The position numbers and the translations under genes were made by a program. The notes under the pieces were generated by a model. It was not told the DNA's origin, did no database searches, and saw nothing but the letters and a program-made list of their open reading frames with translations. From NCBI GenBank assembly GCA_049840835.1, contig JASGJG010000023.1, forward strand, positions 158,268-222,267: 64,000 nt of DNA. Direction: 5' to 3'. The DNA is from JANLTX01 sp049840835. Lineage in GTDB: Bacteria; Armatimonadota; Armatimonadia; Armatimonadales; Armatimonadaceae. This document shows, in pieces, positions 16,850 through 25,534 of the stretch. How positions within the stretch are numbered: position 1 is the stretch's first letter; every line of letters begins with the position of its first letter.

Positions 16850-17762
16850 ATGAACAAAGCACCTGACTCCCACAACTCAGGACGCCTCTGTGGTCACCAG
16901 GCCAGTGCGGCCTCCACCCGGGTGGTGGGCTTTACCCTGATCGAGCTTCTGGTGGTTATCGCCATCATCGCGATACTGGCTGCGATTCTCTTCCCCGTCT
17001 TCGCGCAGGCCAGAGAGAAAGCGCGGCAGACCAGCTGCCTCTCTAACATGAAGCAGATTGGTCTTGCGACCATGATGTACAACCAGGACTACGACGAAAC
17101 ATTCCCCCCAACTCGGATATCCGCTTCCGAATCGACAGTCCTGGGCACCGTTCACCTGGCAAGAAGCGATTGCTCCCTACATGAAAAACGGCGTCGAGGA
17201 TGTCACCTGGGCCAGCACCGATGGTAGCGCTGTGCCTATCGCGCGCTCGGGAATCTTCCAGTGCCCGTCTGCCCCACGCTCGGCGCGAAAGCAGTACGCC
17301 GGTCATAATATGATCTTTTACAAGAACGTAAACGATCAGGATGGTTCAGTAGCGTTCACCCCGGCTACCAACTCCTCTCTTAGCGCTGCCTCTAACTATG
17401 TCCTGGTTACGGAAACAGGGATTGTGGGGGCGGACTCCAATGGGGGCGATCTGAGTACGGACTGGTGGTGGCATGGCGGGGCACAGTCGCCGCCACAGTT
17501 CACCGGCCCGAACTCCGGAGCCCAATACGATGCCGATCCACCGAACTGGGATGTAGCCTGGCCCGCTGCCTGGTTTCCTCGCTACCGCCATAATCTGATG
17601 GCGAACTTTGTCTTCGCTGACGGGCATGCTAAGGCAGTTCGCAAGGGAGCGCTGAACTGGTGCCGAAATATTTACTATCCGGGTATGCGTAACTCCTGGG
17701 ATGGCTCCGACCTTTCCTGGCTCACGACTGCAGGCAATGCCTGCTACGGACAGGTGGAATAG
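16850..17762 (+). CDS. DUF1559 pilin-like protein, frameshifted
   Basis: The protein has the type IV prepilin/pseudopilin N-terminal motif: G-F-T-L-I-E-L-L-V-V-I-A-I-I-A-I-L followed by FPVFAQAREKARQTSCLSN, then the DUF1559 (SBP_bac_10) region. Prepilin peptidase should cut before the Phe of GFTLIE. The first frame runs to about 17125; from about 17140 the correct reading (WAPFTWQEAIAPYMKNG) is in another frame and continues to the stop at 17762 through the H-x-x-G-H-type end (FADGHAKAVRKG). So one base has been lost or gained near 17,125-17,140. The clean continuation suggests a sequencing error more than a dead gene. Pseudopilins with this tail are usually expanded in Armatimonadota and Planctomycetes. 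The next lipoprotein gene follows by 2 bases. Confidence 0.85.
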
Positions 17763-17764
17763 CT

Positions 17765-17986
17765 ATGCGAGCCTCTATTCTTGTTGGAGTGCTCTCAGCT
17801 CTGGCTGCTCCTTGTGGATGCCAGAGGCCCGAGCCTGCTCCTACACCCGCCCCGATCTCGGCGAATGCGCCTGCGGAAGTGCAGAATCTGGCCCGCCAGC
17901 AACAGCAAGCAGGAAACGCCATGGCATCTAAAGCCGCTGCGGCGGCGGCGGCGGAGAAAGCCGCCCGCGCCAAAGCAGGGCAGTAA
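17765..17986 (+). CDS. Small Ala/Gln-rich lipoprotein, pilin partner
   Basis: This 73-residue protein begins MRASILVGVLSALAAPCGCQ. The lipoprotein-like signal ends at a Cys (LAAPCGC), followed by a Pro/Ala-rich linker and a helical Ala/Lys/Gln tail (RQQQQAGNAMASKAAAAAAA). It lies 2 bases downstream of the DUF1559 pilin gene and before a strong terminator, so the two form an operon. The second pilin gene in the window (30994-31755) is also followed within 3 bases by a tiny membrane protein, suggesting a recurrent pilin/mini-protein pair. Function unknown. Confidence 0.65.
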   Translation: MRASILVGVLSALAAPCGCQRPEPAPTPAPISANAPAEVQNLARQQQQAGNAMASKAAAAAAAEKAARAKAGQ

Positions 17987-17993
17987 AGCCAAT

Positions 17994-18029
17994 AAAAAAG
18001 CTCCCAGCATATATATGCTGGGAGCTTTT
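17994..18029 (+). terminator. Intrinsic terminator of the pilin operon
   Basis: A perfect stem AGCTCCCAGCAT / ATGCTGGGAGCT is flanked by A and T runs, starting 8 bases after the lipoprotein stop codon. Confidence 0.92.
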
Positions 18030-18116
18030 CGCATCATGAGGGCTACTGAGAGTAGGAGGTTGCCGGATAATTGGTTGATAGAGGAGTCTGATATTAGTAA
18101 GGCACAGGATATATAA

Positions 18117-18764
18117 GTGAATTTAGACCCTGAAATCGTAAAAGCTGAATCCGAGCGGATTATTCAAAGTTTAGGCGGAAAGACCTTGGATTGGCTGCCA
18201 TTGCTGGATAGGACTTCACTGAGAGAATCAGACGAAGTTGCTCCGGCGGACTCTAGCAATGCACGGCATGCTCCAGATTTCCTTTGGTGCCCCTATTCCT
18301 ATTATTGCAGGCTGGATTCAGCAAAATGGCTTGAGCGATGCTCTCTCACACTGGGAGCAAGCTCTTCTTGCCAGGGGAGCGAGTGAGATTTCCGAACAGG
18401 AGTGGACGAATCTTCGCTGGTATCTGGAAGCGATGTGGGCACTGGTGTGGGTAGGGAATCTAATACAGGAGTTGCCAATAGAGGAGCCTGTGGGCGATGT
18501 ACTGGCTTCATTGTTGCCCAACATCCAGAAGAACGAAGGTGGGACTGCCTTTTTAAGTCGCTTTAAGCTGCGAACCTACGACGAGGTTTTCTCCATGCTA
18601 GATCTTTCACTATCGTGCGCATTGGTATGCACGCAATGGAAGTCTCAGAGGACACGATACTGGAGTCTTCTCGCTGGATGTGATTATGGAGCGCCGTAAG
18701 GTACTGGAGTGGGTAATGGATGCGTACCATCCCAGACTGGGATGAAACGCCAGACGACACGTAA
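18117..18764 (+). pseudogene. DUF4272-like gene with several frame breaks
   Basis: Reading across frames gives a recognisable DUF4272 protein: a GTG start (MNLDPEIVKAES), then in a second frame ISFGAPIPIIAGWIQQNGL, NLRWYLEAMWALVWVGNL and RFKLRTYDEVF, then in a third frame VIMERRKVLEWVMDAY, and finally in a fourth segment IPDWDETPDDT before a stop. The ending WDxxxxDT is characteristic of DUF4272. Frame changes occur near 18,215-18,260, about 18,600-18,670 and about 18,720-18,730. That many changes within 650 bases, against very few in the neighbouring bacterial genes, suggests a decaying gene, though locally poor sequence is possible. The family function is unknown. Confidence 0.7.
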
Positions 18765-18774
18765 GCACCTGGTT

Positions 18775-18803
18775 AAAATCCCCGAGTTTCCAGACGATAT
18801 AAT
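18775..18803 (+). promoter_or_regulatory. Probable aspS promoter
   Basis: TTAAAA-like -35 sequence near 18774-18780 and a consensus TATAAT at 18798-18803, about 30 bases before the Shine-Dalgarno-led GTG start of aspS. Confidence 0.55.
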
Positions 18804-18840
18804 GTCCCTTACCGCCAAATTTCGGTGGAGGAGGGTTTTT

Positions 18841-20649
18841 GTGGCAGAAAGCTGGCAGCGAAGCGTGGAGTGCGGAATGCTCCGCGACGGGCAGGTCGGA
18901 GAGACGGTAACGGTGAACGGTTGGGCGCAGTCGGTGCGTGACCACGGTGGCGTGGTCTTTATCGATCTGCGGGACCGCACCGGGCTGGTTCAGATCGTAG
19001 TCGATCCGGGCCGTGATGTCACTCCGGCAGATGTTCACAAGCTGGCTGAGTCTATCAAAGACGAGTTCTGTCTCTCTATCACCGGGCGTGTGGCACGCCG
19101 CCCGGAAGGGCTGGAGAATCCGAAGCTGGCTACCGGCGCTGTAGAGGTAGAGGCATCGGCGCTGAATGTCCTCAACCCCAGCAAGGTTTTGCCGTTCCTG
19201 ATTGAAGACGAAGTCACGGTCAACGAAGAAACCCGCCTGAAGTACCGCTACTTAGACCTGCGCCGCCCCACCATGCTGCGCAAGATGCGTCTGCGCCACG
19301 AGCTGGTACGTGCGGTGCGGGAGTACTTCTGGCGCGAGGGGTTCTATGAAATCGAGACCCCCATTCTCACCAAATCGTCGCCGGAAGGTGCAAGAGACTA
19401 CTTAGTGCCCTTTCGTTTGTCGCCGGGGCTGTTCTACGCACTGCCGCAGGCGCCGCAGCAGTTCAAGCAGCTTCTCATGGTGGGGGGCTTGGAGAAGTAC
19501 TTCCAGATCGCCAAGTGCTTCCGCGATGAATCGCAACGCGCCGACCGCCAGCCCGAGTTCACCCAGATTGACCTGGAGATGGCCTTTGCCACGCAGGACG
19601 ATGTCCTCGGCGTGGTAGAGCGCATGATTATCGAGGTGGTGGAGAAGTTCACGGAAGAGACGGGCAAGACTATCTTCCAGAAACCGTTCCCCCGGTTCTC
19701 CTACGATGAAGCTATTGCGCGCTACGGCACCGATAAGCCGGATATCCGCTTCGGGCTGGAGCTAGTAGACTGCGCTGCGATTTTCGAGAACACGGGCTTT
19801 GCTGTGTTCCAGAACGCGCTGAAAACAGGCGGACAGATTAAGGCTATTCGCTATCCCGGTGGCGCCAGCATTCCACGCAGCCAGATGGACGAGCTAGTCA
19901 AGATTAGCCGCGAGTACGGCGCGGGCGGTCTGGCCTACGTGCTGGTGGAGGCCACCCCCGAGGAGATGCGTGGCACGATAGCCAAGTTCCTGACCACCGA
20001 GGAGCGCGCGGCTCTGATTGCAGCGACCGAAGCGCAACCCGGTGACCTGGTAGGCTTCGTAGCCGATAAGCCGGAGGTTGTCGCAAAAGCCTTAGACGGT
20101 CTGCGCCGCTTCCTGGGCAAGAAGCTCAATTTAATCGATAAGAACCAGTTGGCCTACTGCTGGATCGTCGACTTCCCGGTGTTTGAAAAGGACGAGGAAA
20201 CGGGCGGGCTGACCTTCGCCCACAATCCCTTCGCTATGCCGCAGCCAGCGGACTTAGATAAGTTCGACACAGACCCACTGGGTATGCGTGCTCAGTGCTA
20301 CGACCTGGTCTGCAACGGTATCGAGTTCGCCTCGGGTGCCGTCCGAATCCATATCCCAGAGATTCAGGTGAAGGTCTTCGAGAAGATGGGGCTGACCCCG
20401 GAGCAGATTCGGGAGCGATTCGGCCACATGCTCGATGCCTTCAGCTTCGGCGCCCCACCCCACGCCGGTATGGCCCCCGGTCTGGACCGCTTAGTCATGG
20501 TCCTTACCGACGAAGAGAATATCCGCGAGGTCATGGCATTCCCCAAGCTCGGTGGAGGTCGCGACCCCATGATGGAAGCGCCCAGCACTGTGGAGCCCAA
20601 GCAGATAGAAGAACTGGGACTCGCTATCGTCGAAAAGCCTAAAGAGTAG
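18841..20649 (+). CDS. aspS: Aspartate-tRNA ligase
   Basis: Class IIb aminoacyl-tRNA synthetase of 602 residues, the normal size for the bacterial-type AspRS with an inserted GAD domain. The N-terminal OB-fold anticodon-binding domain is seen in VNGWAQSVRDHGGVVFIDLRD. Motif 2 is FRDESQRADRQPEFTQID and motif 3 is GMAPGLDRLVMVLT. The GAD domain lies between. I place the start at the GTG (VAESWQRS...) because GGAGGAGG precedes it and family N-termini align there; upstream ATGs would add about 44 unsupported residues. Whether it is discriminating or charges tRNA-Asn as well cannot be judged by eye. A terminator follows. Confidence 0.97.
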   Translation: MAESWQRSVECGMLRDGQVGETVTVNGWAQSVRDHGGVVFIDLRDRTGLVQIVVDPGRDVTPADVHKLAESIKDEFCLSITGRVARRPEGLENPKLATGAVEVEASALNVLNPSKVLPFLIEDEVTVNEETRLKYRYLDLRRPTMLRKMRLRHELVRAVREYFWREGFYEIETPILTKSSPEGARDYLVPFRLSPGLFYALPQAPQQFKQLLMVGGLEKYFQIAKCFRDESQRADRQPEFTQIDLEMAFATQDDVLGVVERMIIEVVEKFTEETGKTIFQKPFPRFSYDEAIARYGTDKPDIRFGLELVDCAAIFENTGFAVFQNALKTGGQIKAIRYPGGASIPRSQMDELVKISREYGAGGLAYVLVEATPEEMRGTIAKFLTTEERAALIAATEAQPGDLVGFVADKPEVVAKALDGLRRFLGKKLNLIDKNQLAYCWIVDFPVFEKDEETGGLTFAHNPFAMPQPADLDKFDTDPLGMRAQCYDLVCNGIEFASGAVRIHIPEIQVKVFEKMGLTPEQIRERFGHMLDAFSFGAPPHAGMAPGLDRLVMVLTDEENIREVMAFPKLGGGRDPMMEAPSTVEPKQIEELGLAIVEKPKE

Positions 20650-20660
20650 GCATCGTTAGT

Positions 20661-20696
20661 AAAAAAGCCCCCAATATTGGGGGCTTTTTTATTTTT
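20661..20696. terminator. Bidirectional terminator after aspS
   Basis: AAAAAAGCCCCCAA / TTGGGGGCTTTTTT is a perfect stem with A and T tracts that serves both aspS and the convergent DUF1592 gene. It overlaps the very end of the latter. Confidence 0.9.
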
Positions 20697-22998
20697 CGTC
20701 CCTACGTTCCCGGAAGGGGGGGCTGGTGACAATGGCTTCGACCACAGCGGAGAACTTGTAGCCGTTTTTGGCTACCGAGGCAGTCATGGCGTCCAGGTTA
20801 CAGCGGTCGGTGCGCTCCACGCCACGACCCAGGGCGTAGGTCAGAGCGCGCTCGGTCAAGGTGCGGGTGAAGAGCGTTTTCTTGTTGAGTAGAACCTGCT
20901 TCAGCTGGGTAGGGCCAGTGAACTTGTTGCCGTCTGGGAGAGTACCCGAAGCATCTATAGGTTGGTCGGCATCTTTATCACGCCAGCGGCCCAACAGGTC
21001 GTAGTTCTCTAAGGCGAGCCCGATACCGTCCATCTGCGCGTGGCAGCTGGCGCAGGTCGGGTTGGCCCGGTGTAGCTCCAGGCGCTTGCGGAGCGTGGTA
21101 GCCGTCGCTTTCTCGCCGGGTTTGTCTAGCTCTGGCACGTTCGGCGGTGGCGGTGGTGGAGGCGTTCCTAAGATATTCTCTAAGACCCACTTGCCGCGCT
21201 TGACCGGGCTGGTGCGCGCCGGGTTGCTGGTTAGGGTAAGTACGCCCGCCATAGCCAGCAGGCCACCACGCTGACCGGGTGCCAGAGGGACTTTCCGGAA
21301 GTCCTCGCCGGTGACCCCGCTCAGGCCGTAGTGCTTCGCCAGGGCTTCATTGACATAGGTGTAGTCCGCATCTAAGAACTCCAGCACATTGCGGTCTTCT
21401 TGCACAATGCCGGTGAAGAACCGGGCAGGCTCGATAGCCATGGCACGGCGTAGCGGTTCGCTGAAGGCCCGGTCGGCTGGTTGCACCACGTTGATCTTCC
21501 GAAGCTGAAGCCACTGCCCCGCGAAGTTATCGGCCAGCGCGGCGGAGCGTGGGTCTTTGAGCATACGCTTGGCTTGCTCTACCAGCACCTTCGGGTCTTT
21601 CAGCTTGCCCTGATCCGCCAGCGCCAGCAGTGTGCTATCCGGCATAGACGACCACAGGAAGTAGCTCAGGCGCGTGGCCAGTTCGTAGTCGTTCAGTGCG
21701 CGCGTGGCAGGGACACCGGGCACGGCATCTGGTTCCGGGCGAAACAGGAACGATGGCGAGACCAGCAGGGCACGCAGGGCAAGTCTTAGCCCGGCAGGGA
21801 ACTCATCGCGCTGGTTTTTCTGCCGTGCCAGGCGGCTGAGCGTGACCAGCTTGTCCATTTCCGCAGGAGTTACTGGTCTCCGGTAGGCACGCTTTGCCAG
21901 AGGGGCCATGGTCTCTCGCATTGCCGCATCCCAGGCGATTTGGGTATTGTCTTTCGGCAGATCATAGCGCAGACCTCGGCGTGTGCCTTCGGGAAGCTGC
22001 AGCTCCACATAGTGGATATAGAGGTTGCGGTCCTTCTTGCGAGTCTTGGGATCATTGTTGTTCAGGAACCGCATCGCCACGGTATGCCGCCCCGGCGTGG
22101 TTACGGTTACCGGAATAGTCGCCACCAGAGGCTTATCTATCTCATTGGGAACATCGAGATTCTGTAGCGGCTTATCGTCGAACAGTATTCCCATCTTGGC
22201 CGGTTCGGGGAACTCCTGGTCACCATGAGTGCGAATGCGAACCGTGTAGGTGCCCGCCACCGGGAAATCAAAGGGAGCGTAGGCCGTATCTCCGGTACGG
22301 CCCAGCTGAAATCCATCACCGATATCGAGCTGTCCACCCGTACCGTTCAACTGCGCCGCCGTAAGCTTGGCCTGGCGCGGAGTCTCCCCTGGAGCGAGAA
22401 CGGCTTCCTTGGCTACTTTCTCTGCTGCCGTAAGGTACTTCTCCATGAGTAGCGGGGAGATAGTGAGCACATCTCCGATATTGTCGAACCCGTAGCCGAC
22501 ATCGTCGGAGGGAAACTCATCGGCGGGCTTGACAAAGACTCCCAGAAGGTCATGAACTGTATTGTTGTACTCCGCACGGTTCAGGCGCCGCATGGTCACG
22601 CGGCCTGGATCATTGAGCTTGCAATCGTCCTGGGTAAATGCGGCATCCAGCGTGTCCGCAATTTTGGCACGCTCGGCAGGAGTTGGCTGAGGCATACCTA
22701 CTGGTGGCATGCGTTTGTCGCGCACCGTACCGGGTACTCGATCCCAGGTGGTCCGTCGTTTCAGAAGCGCCGTCAGAGACTTGTCGCTGTCCAGCGCGAT
22801 GCCTCCAGCCCCTTGCTTACCTGTGTGGCAGCCCAGGCAGTACTTCTGAATCAGCGGCAGCACTTCCCGGTCCACGGCGGGCATAGTCGTCGCCGTCTGC
22901 GAGGGCTGCTTCGGCGCCTGTGCCATGGCGCTCAGGCCCATTAACCCGAGCACGGGCAGAACACAAAAAAAAGGCCACCGGGCGTGCAACGTTGCCAT
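20689..22998 (-). CDS. DUF1587/1592/1588/1585 protein with cytochrome c motifs
   Basis: This 769-residue secreted protein begins with a signal peptide (ending in SAMAQA). Near residue 50 it has YCLGCHTGKQGAGGIAL, a CxxCH heme-attachment site of the Planctomycete-type cytochrome (PSCyt1-like) domain. The next blocks follow the order known in planctomycetal DUF1592 proteins: VTMRRLNRAEYNNTVHDLLG (DUF1587), a beta-sandwich carbohydrate-binding-like segment, RAYRRPVTPAEMD (DUF1595), RLSYFLWSSMPD (DUF1592), RGGLLAMAGVLTLTSNPART (DUF1588), and a second CASCHAQMDGIGLALENYD (CxxCH) with DUF1585 to the end. The usual DUF1552 partner is not adjacent. It is a predicted extracytoplasmic redox protein of unknown substrate, possibly polysaccharide-related. 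Confidence 0.92.
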   Translation of the reverse strand: MATLHARWPFFCVLPVLGLMGLSAMAQAPKQPSQTATTMPAVDREVLPLIQKYCLGCHTGKQGAGGIALDSDKSLTALLKRRTTWDRVPGTVRDKRMPPVGMPQPTPAERAKIADTLDAAFTQDDCKLNDPGRVTMRRLNRAEYNNTVHDLLGVFVKPADEFPSDDVGYGFDNIGDVLTISPLLMEKYLTAAEKVAKEAVLAPGETPRQAKLTAAQLNGTGGQLDIGDGFQLGRTGDTAYAPFDFPVAGTYTVRIRTHGDQEFPEPAKMGILFDDKPLQNLDVPNEIDKPLVATIPVTVTTPGRHTVAMRFLNNNDPKTRKKDRNLYIHYVELQLPEGTRRGLRYDLPKDNTQIAWDAAMRETMAPLAKRAYRRPVTPAEMDKLVTLSRLARQKNQRDEFPAGLRLALRALLVSPSFLFRPEPDAVPGVPATRALNDYELATRLSYFLWSSMPDSTLLALADQGKLKDPKVLVEQAKRMLKDPRSAALADNFAGQWLQLRKINVVQPADRAFSEPLRRAMAIEPARFFTGIVQEDRNVLEFLDADYTYVNEALAKHYGLSGVTGEDFRKVPLAPGQRGGLLAMAGVLTLTSNPARTSPVKRGKWVLENILGTPPPPPPPNVPELDKPGEKATATTLRKRLELHRANPTCASCHAQMDGIGLALENYDLLGRWRDKDADQPIDASGTLPDGNKFTGPTQLKQVLLNKKTLFTRTLTERALTYALGRGVERTDRCNLDAMTASVAKNGYKFSAVVEAIVTSPPFRERRDEK

Positions 22999-23033
22999 AA
23001 TACCTATGGTATACCAGAAATTGAGGTGTCCCT

Positions 23034-24221
23034 ATGAAACCTATACTTCGTGATATGGTTCGTGTTGGGGTGAGCGTCGCTGCTGTCACCGGCCTTGTTC
23101 TACTGCCGGTGTATTTTCTATGTCATCCCAAAAGCCCGGAGCGCCGCCCCACCCCGAAGATGCACTCAGCTCCTGAGGGCCTGCAAATAATCCCTCTGGA
23201 AGATGGCTGGAGCAGCATGGGTATCGCTATCAATGATAATGGCGATGTCATTGGGAACGCCTTTGATAAGCAGGGCCATGTCCGTGCTTTCATAAAGCGC
23301 GACACAAAGAAAGAGCTACTTCCTATTCCTAAAGGCGCCTCTATGAGCACCGCAACAGGAATCAACGATAGCGGTGCTGTTGTGGGAGTTGTGGGTAGCG
23401 ATGAGAAGGCCCGCGGCGTGCTCTGGCAGGGAGATCAGCCAGGTATGCTCACCAGCGGCAAGTGGGATACTGTTGCTATCGCAGTGAGCGAAGATAATAC
23501 GGTGGCGGGCATCGCAGTAAAACATAGCCGTTCTGAGCGGACCGGTTCTGCCTGGATAGTACGGGAGAAGGTTCGCCAGAACTCCTATAAATTGGGAATC
23601 GACGCAGTATTCTATACAAATAGTCCATTTGATTTTGGTGTGTGGAATCAGGCAAGCGCCAAGGATTTTTCAGGTATGCTTTGGAAGAGTCTTGGTGAAG
23701 GTAAGTCCATAGGAGAGTTCGCGCCTCAGGCGAGTAGTGCGGAGGGCACTCTGACGGGAGTGACCATTCAAAAAGACAAGCTGGTTCCAGCGCTTTTTAA
23801 GGCGGGAAAAGTAGCGCCTCTGGCAGAGCTAGAAGGCTTCCTGGGTATCCCCATGGCTATCAACAGCGAAGAGAGCGTTGTTGGAGGAGCTATGGGTGAG
23901 GGCGGAAAGGTACAACCGCTTGGCTGGGCAGATGGTCATATCGGTTTTCTACCCGTGCCCGGTGACCGCCAGGGAATCGCTCTGGGCATCAGTAACCAGA
24001 ACACCATAGTAGGCGTTATTGAAGCGGAAGATGGCATGGCACACGCCGCTATCTGGAAGGACAACAAAGTAACTGACCTGAACGATCTGATCGACAAAGG
24101 TTCCGGCTGGACTCTGATTCAGGCCCATGGAATCAACAACAACGAACAGATCGTAGGCACTGCTCTAAATGGCGAACGAATCGCCACTTTTGTATTCGGC
24201 TGCCGGAAACGTGAGCCGTAA
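23034..24221 (+). CDS. HAF-repeat exported protein, copy 1
   Basis: This 395-residue protein has an N-terminal signal or membrane anchor (VGVSVAAVTGLVLLPVYFLC) and then a predicted beta-propeller built of HAF-like repeats: GIAINDNGDVIGNA, GINDSGAVVGVVGS, ISNQNTIVGVIEAEDGMAHA and HGINNNEQIVGTALNG. Such repeats occur in exported proteins of unknown role. It is followed 35 bases later by a paralogue that is the same length and alignable from end to end, a tandem duplication. A GAGGTG Shine-Dalgarno site precedes the start. It is divergent from the DUF1592 gene, with 35 bases between starts, so they share a regulatory region. Confidence 0.8.
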   Translation: MKPILRDMVRVGVSVAAVTGLVLLPVYFLCHPKSPERRPTPKMHSAPEGLQIIPLEDGWSSMGIAINDNGDVIGNAFDKQGHVRAFIKRDTKKELLPIPKGASMSTATGINDSGAVVGVVGSDEKARGVLWQGDQPGMLTSGKWDTVAIAVSEDNTVAGIAVKHSRSERTGSAWIVREKVRQNSYKLGIDAVFYTNSPFDFGVWNQASAKDFSGMLWKSLGEGKSIGEFAPQASSAEGTLTGVTIQKDKLVPALFKAGKVAPLAELEGFLGIPMAINSEESVVGGAMGEGGKVQPLGWADGHIGFLPVPGDRQGIALGISNQNTIVGVIEAEDGMAHAAIWKDNKVTDLNDLIDKGSGWTLIQAHGINNNEQIVGTALNGERIATFVFGCRKREP

Positions 24222-24256
24222 CTTAAAAAATCTCATCTTCTCAATGGAGTGTCTGT

Positions 24257-25447
24257 ATGAAACCATTAGTTCGTGATATGGTCCGCACCGGGGTGAGTGT
24301 GACGGCAGTTACCGGCCTCGCACTGCTTCCTGCTTATCTTCTACGCAACACTGTTCGTAACGTCGTTCAGGGACAGACGAGTGAGGCTCCCGCACCTACG
24401 TCGGATAACCTGGACATCGTCTCCCTCGACGAAGGGTGGAACAGTATAGGCGTTGCTATCAACGACCGTGGCGAAGTTACTGGCACGGCCATGAAAGACA
24501 ACGAGAGTATTCGCGCCTTTGTCGTACGCGGCAAAAAAGCGACGTTACTCCCTCTACCAAAGGGCGCCCCTCTAAGTGCTGCCTCAGATATCAATGAAGA
24601 AGGCATCGTCGCTGGTAACGCGGGGAGCGAGGAAGCTGTGCGTGGCGTGCTCTGGCGCGGCGAGCAGAGCGGTGTTCTGACCAGCGGCAAGCGAGACACC
24701 ATTGTGGCTACCATTAGCAAAGATGGCACAGCGGCAGGTCTTGCTCTCGATCCCAGAAAAGACGATGCAACCTCTGAGTGGGAAAATGGGTTTAATCGGC
24801 TTTATTCTTCCCAGAGTTTTAGTGCAGGTTGGCTTGATTATGAAAGCTTTGCTTTTCAAAAAGTCGCCTGGTCAGGCATGCATTTCAGCAGCAGCAACTT
24901 TGCTGGCATGGTCTGGAAACGCCCCGGCGAGGGGAAATCTATCGGGGAGTTCATTCCGCAATCGGGCAATGCGGAGGGAAGCCTGGTTGGTGTCACGATT
25001 CAGAAAGATGAGCCCGTTCCCGCCTTCTTTAAAGCAGGGAAGATATCTTCTTTGCCCAAGCCCGAAGGCGCAGGGATTGCTCTTCCCTTCTCTGTGAACA
25101 GTAGCGAAGTCGCTGTGGGAGCGGCAGCTAGCGGTGGAAAGATACTCCCGGTGGGCTGGTCGAAAGGGAAGACGGGCTTCCTGCCTGTGCCTGGTGGACG
25201 ACAGGGACTGGCGTTCGGCATCAACAACGAAAAGATGGCTGTAGGAGTCATTGAGGCCGAGGATGGTATGGCACACGCCGCTGTCTGGAAAGAGGGCAAG
25301 GTCGCCGATCTGAACGATTTTATCGACAAAGATTCCGGCTGGACTCTGGTGCAGGCACGCGATGTCAACAACAAAGGCCAGATCGTCGGTACCGCTGTTA
25401 AAGGCGAGCGCTTCGCGACCTTCGTGATCTCCCTCCGAAAGCGCTAA
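24257..25447 (+). CDS. HAF-repeat exported protein, copy 2
   Basis: This 396-residue paralogue of the preceding gene shares its N-terminus (RDMVRxGVSVxAVTGL), repeats (VAINDRGEVTGTA, DINEEGIVAGNAGS, GVIEAEDGMAHAAVWK, RDVNNKGQIVGTAVKG) and end. The middle (about residues 170-230) is the most diverged part, with a stretch carrying aromatic residues (WENGFNRLYSSQSFSAGW). This pattern of conserved ends and variable centre suggests the copies differ in a binding face. A terminator ends the pair. Confidence 0.8.
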   Translation: MKPLVRDMVRTGVSVTAVTGLALLPAYLLRNTVRNVVQGQTSEAPAPTSDNLDIVSLDEGWNSIGVAINDRGEVTGTAMKDNESIRAFVVRGKKATLLPLPKGAPLSAASDINEEGIVAGNAGSEEAVRGVLWRGEQSGVLTSGKRDTIVATISKDGTAAGLALDPRKDDATSEWENGFNRLYSSQSFSAGWLDYESFAFQKVAWSGMHFSSSNFAGMVWKRPGEGKSIGEFIPQSGNAEGSLVGVTIQKDEPVPAFFKAGKISSLPKPEGAGIALPFSVNSSEVAVGAAASGGKILPVGWSKGKTGFLPVPGGRQGLAFGINNEKMAVGVIEAEDGMAHAAVWKEGKVADLNDFIDKDSGWTLVQARDVNNKGQIVGTAVKGERFATFVISLRKR

Positions 25448-25460
25448 TAGCAACTCTAAA

Positions 25461-25496
25461 AAGAAGCCGGGCAGCATTTCGTTGCCCGGCTTCTTT
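25461..25496 (+). terminator. Intrinsic terminator after the HAF pair
   Basis: AAGAAGCCGGGCA / TGCCCGGCTTCTT stem with an A-rich left flank and a T-rich right end. Confidence 0.9.
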
Positions 25497-25522
25497 GTGG
25501 TACATTTGTTTGTTTTACGGAC

Positions 25523-25528
25523 TATAAT
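25523..25528 (+). promoter_or_regulatory. -10 element (TATAAT) of the PolX gene
   Basis: Consensus TATAAT ends six bases before the GTG at 25535, implying a leaderless transcript with a GTG start. Confidence 0.6.
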
Positions 25529-25534
25529 GGTTGT

